A stretch of 64,000 nt of DNA from Hyphococcus sp. (lineage in GTDB: Bacteria; Pseudomonadota; Alphaproteobacteria; Caulobacterales; Parvularculaceae): NCBI GenBank assembly GCA_021604585.1, contig BQJG01000002.1, positions 1-64,000 of the forward strand, in the 5' to 3' direction. A model generated the notes under the pieces. It was not told where the DNA came from and ran no database searches. It was given only the letters and a program-made list of their open reading frames with translations. Positions 1-6,327 of this stretch are shown piece after piece. The translations under genes were made by a program, and so were the position numbers. Position 1 is the stretch's first letter. Every line of letters begins with the position of its first letter.

Positions 1-171
1 GCATGCCTCAAGACCGACAAGTTCAATATCGTCTTTGTATTTTGAAAGGCAATTCAACAGAGTCTCCGCTTCCGATACGATTATTCTTTTGAATATCGTT
101 TCACCTTTTTCATCGACGGCGCACACTGCCGTCTTCTGCAACCCCAAATCCAAACCAACATATAATTTCAT
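1..171 (-). CDS. IS110-family transposase, N-terminal 57 codons (runs off the window)
   Basis: The minus strand from 171 to base 1 is open for 57 codons and starts with ATG preceded by AAGGAG. The translation begins MKLYVGLDLGLQKTAVCAVD and ends with VGLEAC at the edge. This is the start of the DEDD, RuvC-like domain of IS110/IS1111-family transposases, in which the Asp in GLD is the first catalytic residue. The family inserts using a bridge RNA encoded in the element's non-coding ends. The rest of the gene lies outside, so it cannot be judged whether the copy is intact. It is transcribed away from the conjugation genes and is a candidate left neighbour of the element. Confidence 0.82.
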   Translation of the reverse strand, partial: MKLYVGLDLGLQKTAVCAVDEKGETIFKRIIVSEAETLLNCLSKYKDDIELVGLEAC

Positions 172-525
172 CACTCAGGTCTCCTTGTTCCAGATCCTGA
201 CGATGGTAGCGGAAGGCCGGGATCCGATTATCCCATCTGCCGCAGGCCCGCTCTGCGAGCGGGATAAGGACGCGGGGCTTCGCCCCGCGGCTTGTTGGTC
301 ATTCCCCTCGGGACAGCGGGGGCGGCGGAACGGAAGACGGGGCGAATAGCGCCGGGCGGCCGCGCCGCAACCGCTTTGGCACTTTATCCGTCTTCGTTGT
401 TTTTCTCATCCTACCAAACCGGTTGCGCCCCGGCCTCGAATGCCCGGCGCTCATGCTCGCCCCGTTTCCGCCGCCCCCGCCGTCCCGGGGGAATTTGCGG
501 CGGGAGAGGCAAGGAGCGAGCAGCC
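172..525. other. Gene-free leader between the IS110 gene and ardC, with two hairpins
   Basis: No credible gene was found in these 354 bases. Two perfect short hairpins lie close together: CCCGCTC/GAGCGGG at 247-263 with a 3-base loop, and CGCGGGGC/GCCCCGCG at 271-289 with a 3-base loop. Neither is followed by a T run, so they are not ordinary rho-independent terminators. They may belong to the IS110 non-coding end or to the ardC leader. The ardC ribosome-binding site (AAGGAG, 511-516) closes the region. An ATG upstream at 292 would extend ardC by 78 residues of low-quality sequence and is rejected. Confidence 0.6.
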
Positions 526-1551
526 ATGACAGCACTTGAAACCGCAACCGACGCGCCCAGCCGCGCCGCCAAGCGAAAGAACCCGGCGAGCAGCGGCGCG
601 AAGCCGCGCGGGCGATCCGGTAAGAAAAAGCCCCGCGCCGATCTTTATACGGAAGTCACAACGAAGATCGTGAAGGAACTGGAAGCCGGACGCTTTCCAT
701 GGGCGCAGCCTTGGGCCGCAAGAGGTGAAGCAGCGACGATCGCCGCAGGCCTGCCGAAGAACGCGCAGACAGGCCGCGCCTATTCCGGGATCAATATTCT
801 GTTGCTGTGGGGCGCCGCCATTGAGAACGGCTTTTCCGGCCAAACATGGCTGACCTTCCGGCAGGCGAAAGCCTTGGGCGGTTCCGTGATGAAGGGCGAG
901 CGCGGCGCCATGGTCGTTTACGCCGACAAATTTATCCCGAAGGACGAGCAAGCCAGAGTCGAGAAAGAGGGCGGCGACGCCGCTTTCGTGCCTTTTCTCA
1001 AACGCTATACCGTCTTTAACGCGGCGCAATGCGAGGGCTTGCCGCCGGAACTCACAACGGACGCCAAACCCCTGCCGGAATGCGATGCAATCCCGCGCGC
1101 GGAAAACCTCATCAAGGCGACCGGCGCCGATTTCCGGATCGGCGGCGACAGGGCGTTCTATGTTCCGTCACAGGATTTTATCCGCGTCCCGCCGCAACCG
1201 GCTTTCTTCGAGCAGATCAATTATTATCGCACTTGCTTTCACGAGCTTGGCCACTGGACCGGCCACGCCTCGCGTTTGGGTCGCGAATTCAAGGGCCGTT
1301 ACGGAAGCCACGCTTACGCCCGCGAGGAACTGGTCGCGGAACTCTCAAGCGCGTTCGTTTGCGCATCGCTTTCCATCACGCCGACCGTGCGCCATGCGGA
1401 TTATCTGGGCGCATGGCTTGAGGTCTTGAAGGAAGATAACCGCACGATCTTCAACGTGGCCTCGCTCGCCTCCAAAGCGGCGGATTTCATTCTGGCTTTT
1501 GAAACGAATGCGCCTGCCGGAGCGGCGGCGAAGACGGAGCGCGCGGCATGA
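526..1551 (+). CDS. ArdC-type antirestriction protein (ssDNA-binding N-domain plus zincin metallopeptidase)
   Basis: This 341-residue protein protects incoming single-stranded DNA from host restriction during conjugation in the ArdC family. The N-terminal ArdC/DUF1738 domain runs from about residue 38 (ADLYTEVTTKIVKELEAG) to about 170. The C-terminal zincin domain carries HELGH at 239-243, with a likely third metal ligand in EELVAE (267-272). The start at 526 is chosen because AAGGAG stands 9 bases upstream and the family homology begins soon after. Residues 1-37 are rich in Lys, Arg and Ala and probably disordered. The stop overlaps the start of the next gene by 4 bases (ATGA), so the two are translationally coupled. 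Its place at the front of the transfer region fits early expression after entry. Confidence 0.88.
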   Translation: MTALETATDAPSRAAKRKNPASSGAKPRGRSGKKKPRADLYTEVTTKIVKELEAGRFPWAQPWAARGEAATIAAGLPKNAQTGRAYSGINILLLWGAAIENGFSGQTWLTFRQAKALGGSVMKGERGAMVVYADKFIPKDEQARVEKEGGDAAFVPFLKRYTVFNAAQCEGLPPELTTDAKPLPECDAIPRAENLIKATGADFRIGGDRAFYVPSQDFIRVPPQPAFFEQINYYRTCFHELGHWTGHASRLGREFKGRYGSHAYAREELVAELSSAFVCASLSITPTVRHADYLGAWLEVLKEDNRTIFNVASLASKAADFILAFETNAPAGAAAKTERAA

Positions 1552-1811
1552 GCGGGCGTGACGAGAAGCCGGAAGCAGAAGAAACGGAGGCCGGAACGCA
1601 AACGCTAATGCGCGGCGTCGCGCCGATCACCTTGCGCGACCGGCTTAGCGTTTTGGCGGCGGCGCCCTTGGCGCCCCGCGCCGCGCAAAAGCGCTGCGAC
1701 ATGGGACTCTTCGACTTGGAATCCCGGCGCCAGATCGACCTTGTCGATGAATTGCGCCGCATGACCCGTAAGGCGGCGCGCAATCCCGAACCATCAGCAA
1801 CAGGAGAATGA
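1548..1811 (+). CDS. Small conserved-type protein between ardC and parB, function unknown
   Basis: The 87-residue product is hydrophilic, with an acidic N-terminus (EKPEAEETEAG) and a basic C-terminus (DELRRMTRKAARN). It shows no membrane segment, metal site or recognised domain. It starts in a 4-base ATGA overlap with ardC and ends 3 bases before the ParB-like gene. GGAG stands a few bases before that next start. The tight packing supports a real gene in a three-gene operon. It could be an accessory of ArdC or of the ParB-like protein, but nothing in the sequence decides this. Confidence 0.65.
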   Translation: MSGRDEKPEAEETEAGTQTLMRGVAPITLRDRLSVLAAAPLAPRAAQKRCDMGLFDLESRRQIDLVDELRRMTRKAARNPEPSATGE

Positions 1812-1814
1812 AAG

Positions 1815-3509
1815 ATGGAACTGCAAACAATCCCGCTCGACCGATTGGCGGTCTCGGCGCTCAATATGAGGGCGTCGCGCAAAAAGCCATATCTCGACGA
1901 TATATTGCCCTCGATCCGCGAACGCGGCGTTTTGGTGCCGCTGCTCGTTCGTCCCAATGGCGAGCCAGATCACTTTGAAATCGTCGCCGGGCGGCGGCGG
2001 TTTCTGGCCACGAAGACAATCGAAAAAGAAACCGGCGAGGCGCGCGAGTTGCCTTGCCGGGTGCTTGCCGAAGGCGATGACGCCGCCGCCGTGGAGGCCT
2101 CCATTCTCGAAAACACCGCGCGCCTTGAGCCTGACGAAATGCAGGAATTCGAGGCGTTCAAAAAGCTCAACGACAAAGGCAAGAGCGTTGAGGAGATCGC
2201 CCGCATATTCGGGGTGACGGAACTCACCGTGAAGCGGCGCCTCGCCTTGGCGAGTCTCATCCCCGGCATCCGCAAGGCCTATGCCGAAGACGAGATCGAC
2301 GGCGCCAGCATCACCGCGCTCACCCTCGCCAGCGAATCGAAGCAACGCGAATGGTTCGAAATGTTCAAATCGGCGGACGTGCGCGCGCCGCGCGGGCACG
2401 CGTTAAAGCGCTGGCTCTTGGGCGGCGGCGAGATTGAAACCGGCGCCGCGCTCTTTTCGCTGGAAGATTATGACGGCGATATTTTCGAGGATTTGTTCGG
2501 CGAGCGGTCCGTTTTCGCTGACGCCGAAATGTTCTGGGCGCGTCAGGAAGCGGCGATTGAAGCCGAGCGCGAAAAGCTGATTTCAAGCGGCTGGACCAAG
2601 GTGACCGTCCTGCCGCGCGGCGCGTTTTTCCATTCATGGGAGTACGATCAACGCCCCAAAAAACAGGGCGGGGAAGTGTTCGTCGAAGTGCGCCATTCCG
2701 GCGAAGTTGCGTTCATCAAGGGCTATGCGCCCCGGCGGAAAACCCACGCGGCGAAAGAAAACAAAAGCACCGAGCGGCCCGAATGCTCCGCGCCCTTGGA
2801 AAACTATGTGGACCTTCACCGCCACGCCGCCGCGCGCGCGGTTTTGCTAAAACACTCTCAAATCGCGTTGCGTTTGCTGGCGGCGCATCTGATCGCGGGC
2901 GCGCCGAATATTCGCTGCCAGCCCGACAGACAGGCGACGCGGAAAGAGGAAACGGCGGCGAGCGTCGCGGCGTCGAAAGGGCAGGAGGCGTTCGAGAAAG
3001 AGCGCGCCGAAATCGGTAGATTGCTCGATCTTGACGAGCCGCCCTCTATCACCGGCGGCAATGAAGACGGCTGGCGATTGGCGTCGATTTTCGCGAAAAT
3101 GATGACGCTTTCCGACGCCGACATCGCCCGTATTCTGACCTTTGTCGCGGCGGAAATCATCGCCGCCGGTCACGAGGCGGTGGACTGTCTCGCGCGCGTT
3201 GTGCCTATCGATATTGCCGCATGGATGACGCCAGACGACGCGTTTTTCGAACTTTTGCGCGATAAAAACATGACCAACGCGATGCTCGCAGACATCGCGG
3301 GCGACGGCGTTGCAAAGGCGAACCGCGACGCTGCGGCGAAGGCCCAGAAAGCGATCATTCGGGATTGCCTTGACGGCCGGAACGGGCGCGAAAAAACGCC
3401 GAACTGGCGTCCGCGCTGGCTGCAGTTTCCAGCGCTTTCCTATGGCGACGCCGGAAAACCCGGCGCAGTCAAACGCGCCGAAAAAATCGCGCCGCTTTTT
3501 GCGGGCTAG
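1815..3509 (+). CDS. ParB/RepB/Spo0J-family nuclease-like DNA-binding protein (orphan, no ParA)
   Basis: The 564-residue protein opens with a ParB N-terminal domain: IPLDRL at 6-11, VAGRRR at 57-62 and an ENTAR box at about 99-103. A helix-turn-helix follows at about 123-142 (KSVEEIARIFGVTELTVKRR). The remaining 400 residues are longer than in partition ParB (usually about 300 in total) and resemble the large ParB-like proteins of plasmids and ICEs. No ParA gene lies nearby, so classical segregation is not supported. A role in element maintenance or DNA binding and nicking is more likely. It is the last gene of the ardC operon and is followed by a 407-base gene-free stretch. Confidence 0.85.
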   Translation: MELQTIPLDRLAVSALNMRASRKKPYLDDILPSIRERGVLVPLLVRPNGEPDHFEIVAGRRRFLATKTIEKETGEARELPCRVLAEGDDAAAVEASILENTARLEPDEMQEFEAFKKLNDKGKSVEEIARIFGVTELTVKRRLALASLIPGIRKAYAEDEIDGASITALTLASESKQREWFEMFKSADVRAPRGHALKRWLLGGGEIETGAALFSLEDYDGDIFEDLFGERSVFADAEMFWARQEAAIEAEREKLISSGWTKVTVLPRGAFFHSWEYDQRPKKQGGEVFVEVRHSGEVAFIKGYAPRRKTHAAKENKSTERPECSAPLENYVDLHRHAAARAVLLKHSQIALRLLAAHLIAGAPNIRCQPDRQATRKEETAASVAASKGQEAFEKERAEIGRLLDLDEPPSITGGNEDGWRLASIFAKMMTLSDADIARILTFVAAEIIAAGHEAVDCLARVVPIDIAAWMTPDDAFFELLRDKNMTNAMLADIAGDGVAKANRDAAAKAQKAIIRDCLDGRNGREKTPNWRPRWLQFPALSYGDAGKPGAVKRAEKIAPLFAG

Positions 3510-3736
3510 GCGATCACGGGGCGGGGCGCATTTCGCGCTTCGCCTCGTCATTTTAGAACCTATGGCCGTGATATTCAGATTATCAAAAGCCTGCCTTCAA
3601 CCAACGGCGCCTACATTTCGCGCGTTTCTATTCCGGCGCTCAGAACGCCATTCGTCTCCGAGATTTTGCTCCGCCAAAGACAACCATTCCCGGCCTTTGA
3701 TCGCGCGAAACTGAACGACGACCGGCCCGCCCGAAA

Positions 3737-3756
3737 CCGGCGTTGCCGGATTTTTT
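3737..3756 (+). terminator. Short rho-independent terminator candidate after the ParB-like gene
   Basis: CCGGC (3737-3741), a 3-base GTT loop and GCCGG (3745-3749) are followed by A and six T. The stem is only 5 pairs but fully GC, and the T run follows at once. It lies about 230 bases past the parB stop. Confidence 0.5.
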
Positions 3757-3794
3757 CCTCGGCCTTCGGCCTTCATCGCGAAACAAAAAATCCG
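3747..3794. repeat. 10-base inverted repeat around a GC-rich loop
   Basis: CGGATTTTTT at 3747-3756 is the exact reverse complement of AAAAAATCCG at 3785-3794. The loop holds a small GGCC/GGCC fold. The T run of the upstream hairpin is thus paired with an A run, so the structure could work as a terminator on both strands or as a switch between two folds. Confidence 0.55.
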
Positions 3795-3916
3795 TCCCCG
3801 CCGGTCCTCCGCTGCGCTTCGGTCCTCACGGATTCAGGCGGCCCGGCGCGCCGTTCTCCTCGTTTCGCGTCAGGCCGGGGAATGGTTCTCCGGCCAATCG
3901 ATAAGGAGACGAAAAG

Positions 3917-4261
3917 ATGGCTCAATCACTTGGAACCGTAACGAAACGCGAGAATGGCGGCTTTGAAGGCACGCTGGCGATGATGACCTTGAATACCAAG
4001 ATCACCATCGTTCCGAACGAGGCGAAGGACAACGAACGCCAGCCCGATTTCCGCATCTACGCCGCCAATTCAAGCGGACGTAGGGGCAACGAGATCGGCG
4101 GCGGCTGGAACCGCGTCGGGAAAAATTCCGGCAAGCCCTACGTCTCGCTCACCTTCGCGCATCCGGCCTTTGGCGAGAAACGCGTGTTCGCGAACCTCGC
4201 CCGCGCCGCCGGACAGGAAGACGAGCGCGTGCGCGCCATTCTCTGGAACGCCAAAGACTGA
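3917..4261 (+). CDS. DUF736 family protein, copy 1
   Basis: The 114-residue protein belongs to DUF736, a small beta-rich family almost confined to plasmids and ICEs of Proteobacteria, with no established function. The signature is seen in GTVTKRENGGFEGTLAMMTL near the N-terminus and PDFRIYA at about 43-49. A second member is encoded at 31468-31809 (compare KIVPNKEKANDGAPDYRVYA), so the family brackets the transfer module. The start is supported by AAGGAG at 3903-3908. A strong terminator follows 22 bases after the stop, so this gene is probably monocistronic. It may be an abundant nucleic-acid-associated or regulatory protein, but this is not known. Confidence 0.88.
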   Translation: MAQSLGTVTKRENGGFEGTLAMMTLNTKITIVPNEAKDNERQPDFRIYAANSSGRRGNEIGGGWNRVGKNSGKPYVSLTFAHPAFGEKRVFANLARAAGQEDERVRAILWNAKD

Positions 4262-4283
4262 CGGCATATTCGGCAGTTGACGA

Positions 4284-4317
4284 GATCGCCCGGGCCGCAA
4301 GGTCCGGGCGATCTTTT
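4284..4317 (+). terminator. Strong rho-independent terminator after DUF736
   Basis: A 13-base stem (GATCGCCCGGGCC at 4284-4296 with GGTCCGGGCGATC at 4301-4313, one G-T pair) closes a GCAA tetraloop and is followed by TTTT. It ends the DUF736 transcript. Confidence 0.88.
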
Positions 4318-4456
4318 ACGTTGCGTGCCGAATTCGCGCCGCCAATTTGGCCCAAAACTTGAAACGCACAAGGCGAATAGTCGGGCAATCCCGGCGGGTC
4401 ATCTGTTAACGCGCGCAACCGTCACTCGACTAGACTTAAGCTGAGGGGATAGCGTT

Positions 4457-5260
4457 ATGGGGGGATCGTGGCCTGTTGACCTTGCGGCGTATGACCGCCT
4501 CTTAACGTTACCGGGCGCAGGGTGGGCTTGGGAGTTCATGCGCCGTAATCCGGCGCTGAAGAAGGCGCGCCGCAGCGAGAGCGCCGTGCGCGCCAGGATC
4601 AGTCGCCGCACAGACGGATCAGTCGTTTGCCGACTTAGTCAGCGTTGCCATATTGCCGAGAGTTTCGGTCTGCATTTTATTCCAGACCCGGCGTGTTGCG
4701 CTTTTGAAGCTGAACTCTTCTGGCTGCCTGACGTCATGTCAGCAAGCTTTGACGCTATGGCGGAATTCAATTCGACGCCGGCCAATACCCCGCAGCGCTT
4801 TTCTTGGGATAAACTGCCCGGCGAGAAGCTGTTTCTGATCGCGCCGGGACGGCGCGACAAGCTTGTGATTCGCGCGCCGGGCTATGCCGCGCAGCTGGCG
4901 CTTGACGGCGCTGGCGCGCTGATCGCGCAATCCGTTTCGATCACGCTAAGGGTCGGAGCGGATCGCCTGGAGATGAAGAGTCTGCAACAGTTGGAGGAAT
5001 TCGGGCGCGCGTGCGGCGGTCTTGCCCCTCGCCGTAAACCGCTTCGGGGCGCTCGCCCCGAAAAGCTGCGCGATGCGCTGATCGCCCTCGATGGCGAACT
5101 TTCAGGCATTCCGCGAAAGCGTATTGGCGAAGCAATCTTTGGATCAGCGCGCGTCAGGGGCGGTTGGGACGATAGCAATGAAAGTTATAAGAAACGCACA
5201 AAGCGACTTGTCGAGAAGGGCCTAGGATTAATGAGCAGCCACTATCGCAAGCTTCTTTAA
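4457..5260 (+). CDS. DUF2285/DUF6499-type regulator of the transfer region
   Basis: The 267-residue protein begins with WPVDLAAYDRLLTL and AWEFMRRNP, the short N-terminal module (DUF6499 type) that stands before DUF2285 domains in alphaproteobacterial elements. The C-terminal part (from about residue 185) carries the DUF2285 pattern LRDALIALDGELSG...RKRIGEAIFG and ends in a basic helix, YKKRTKRLVEKG. Such proteins are annotated as putative transcriptional regulators next to AlpA-like HTH genes, relaxase and traG. The start has GAGGGG upstream. It is separated from the next gene by 124 bases that hold a perfect palindrome. The regulatory role rests on family and context, not on a demonstrated DNA-binding motif. 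Confidence 0.8.
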   Translation: MGGSWPVDLAAYDRLLTLPGAGWAWEFMRRNPALKKARRSESAVRARISRRTDGSVVCRLSQRCHIAESFGLHFIPDPACCAFEAELFWLPDVMSASFDAMAEFNSTPANTPQRFSWDKLPGEKLFLIAPGRRDKLVIRAPGYAAQLALDGAGALIAQSVSITLRVGADRLEMKSLQQLEEFGRACGGLAPRRKPLRGARPEKLRDALIALDGELSGIPRKRIGEAIFGSARVRGGWDDSNESYKKRTKRLVEKGLGLMSSHYRKLL

Positions 5261-5269
5261 TCGATCGCG

Positions 5270-5281
5270 CAATGCGCATTG
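5270..5281. promoter_or_regulatory. Perfect 12-base palindrome, candidate operator before the HTH gene
   Basis: CAATGCGCATTG reads the same on both strands. A second imperfect fold follows at once: AGGGACG at 5287-5293 with CGTCCCT at 5312-5318, containing CGGA/TCCG. Both lie between the DUF2285 gene and the HTH gene, where a regulator of the relaxase operon would be expected to bind. Confidence 0.4.
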
Positions 5282-5384
5282 TCAAAAGGGACGGATTTGA
5301 AATTCCGAGATCGTCCCTGCCATGAACATCGATTTTCCTGCAAGAGTTGCGGCGTTGACAGACGCTTTAACAGGGAGAACGAAG

Positions 5385-5612
5385 ATGAAGCATGATGACG
5401 GCAAGAAGAGCGATCAGGATTGTAAATTCTTGAGTGTCGGGGAGGCCGCTGCCTATCTCGGACTGAAGCGTTCGACCCTCGATCACTATCGCTGGGTCGG
5501 CGGCGGCCCGCGCTATCGCAAGCATGGCGGGCGCGTGAAATATCTGGAGCAAGACCTCAATGCCTGGTCCGAAAGCCGCCAGTTCGAGGACACTGCGACG
5601 AGGGTGCGGTGA
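5385..5612 (+). CDS. AlpA/excisionase-like helix-turn-helix protein
   Basis: The 75-residue protein is a single winged-HTH of the MerR/AlpA/excisionase kind. The pattern LSVGEAAAYLGLKRSTLDHY at about residues 16-35 is the helix-turn-helix, and GGRVKYLEQDLNAW is the wing plus the closing helix. The start at 5385 is preferred over one 63 bases upstream because AGGGAG stands 8 bases before it and family homology begins soon after. The stop overlaps traF by 4 bases (GTGA). In related elements this gene precedes traF and the relaxase, so it may control that operon or help excision. The sequence alone does not decide. Confidence 0.82.
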   Translation: MKHDDGKKSDQDCKFLSVGEAAAYLGLKRSTLDHYRWVGGGPRYRKHGGRVKYLEQDLNAWSESRQFEDTATRVR

Positions 5613-6103
5613 GGGCGGCGGCCTCTGCGATCTCCATCGTCGCCGCCGCGATTGCGGTGGTTTCCGTCTTCCCGCCTGGTGCGATTGCGATCTGGAATCG
5701 CACCGAAAGCGCGCCAAGAGGGATTTATCTTATAACGAAGTCCGAGGTGAAAATTGGAGACTGGGCGGCGTTATCGGGAGCGTCAGGGACCGCCAGATGG
5801 ACCGCGGCGAACGGATATCTCGGAACGGATTGGCCGGTCATCAAACGCATCGCTGCGTTGGAAGGCGATGAAATCTGCCGCGATGGTTTGGAGATTCTTA
5901 TCAACCGAAACCTCGTTGCCATCGCCCTCGAACGTGACGGCGGCGGTCGCAAAATGCCTCGATGGGAAGGCTGTTTCACGCTTCAACCTGACGAGGTTTT
6001 CCTTCTCAATGAACATCCGCGATCCCTCGATGGGCGATATTTCGGGGCGGAGAAGAAAGAAAGCTTACTGGGAAGCGTCCGCCTCATCATTCGCACTGAT
6101 TGA
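5609..6103 (+). CDS. traF: Conjugal transfer S26-family peptidase TraF
   Basis: This is a 164-residue inner-membrane serine peptidase related to signal peptidase I. In RP4, TraF matures and cyclises the pilin TrbC; a trbC gene is present here at 23203. One N-terminal membrane helix (about residues 4-28) is followed by SAPRGIYLI with catalytic Ser34, and by the general base Lys79 in PVIKRIAALEGD. The C-terminal box NEHPRSLDGRYFG is the conserved end motif of the family. It starts at GTG, coupled by a 4-base overlap to the HTH gene. The length fits TraF. Confidence 0.9.
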   Translation: MRAAASAISIVAAAIAVVSVFPPGAIAIWNRTESAPRGIYLITKSEVKIGDWAALSGASGTARWTAANGYLGTDWPVIKRIAALEGDEICRDGLEILINRNLVAIALERDGGGRKMPRWEGCFTLQPDEVFLLNEHPRSLDGRYFGAEKKESLLGSVRLIIRTD

Positions 6104-6327
6104 ATGTTTGCATAGAGAGCGTTGCAAAAGGATCGAATGCGTTGCAAGGGGACAGCAAAGCGCCCCCGGAGGGCAAGATGAAAGCACCGGCGCCAAGGGG
6201 CGTCTAAGCGATTGTCTGCACATCGGAAATTCGGCGCAATGCTGAAAACATTATGGCGCTGCGAGCTGACGAAGCCGTTGTTTCGGGGAGGTATTCCGTG
6301 GCGCCATCATTTCCCGCAAGGTTTTAG
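6104..6327. other. Gene-free region before the relaxase; candidate oriT
   Basis: These 224 bases carry no supported gene and lie directly before the relaxase, a common place for a transfer origin. Seen: a direct repeat GCGTTGCAA at 6119-6127 and 6139-6147 (20-base period), a small GCCC/GGGC hairpin at 6162-6174, and a perfect 7-base inverted repeat ATGGCGC (6253-6259) with GCGCCAT (6301-6307). No nick-site consensus (such as ATCCTG of IncP) was recognised, so the oriT call is inference from position and repeats. Confidence 0.28.

Larger units (their letters stand above)
3510..3916. other. Structured gene-free region upstream of the first DUF736 gene
   Basis: No protein-coding gene is supported in these 407 bases. 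The region contains a terminator-like hairpin at 3737-3756, a nested 10-base inverted repeat (3747-3756 with 3785-3794), and GGCC/CGG-rich stretches. It ends in an AAGGAG ribosome-binding site at 3903-3908. An open frame from 3666 that overlaps the start of the DUF736 gene has no family character and is a shadow. The position suggests that transcription of the ardC-parB operon ends here and that the DUF736 gene starts from its own promoter. That promoter could not be pinpointed. Confidence 0.55.

Noticed and set aside
1815..3509. ParAB partition system
   Set aside because: No ParA-type Walker ATPase and no clear array of centromere repeats were found; the ParB-like protein is called alone.
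3666..3941. Open frame before the first DUF736 gene
   Set aside because: No ribosome-binding site, low-complexity Arg/Pro-rich product, overlap with the DUF736 start and with the terminator structures.
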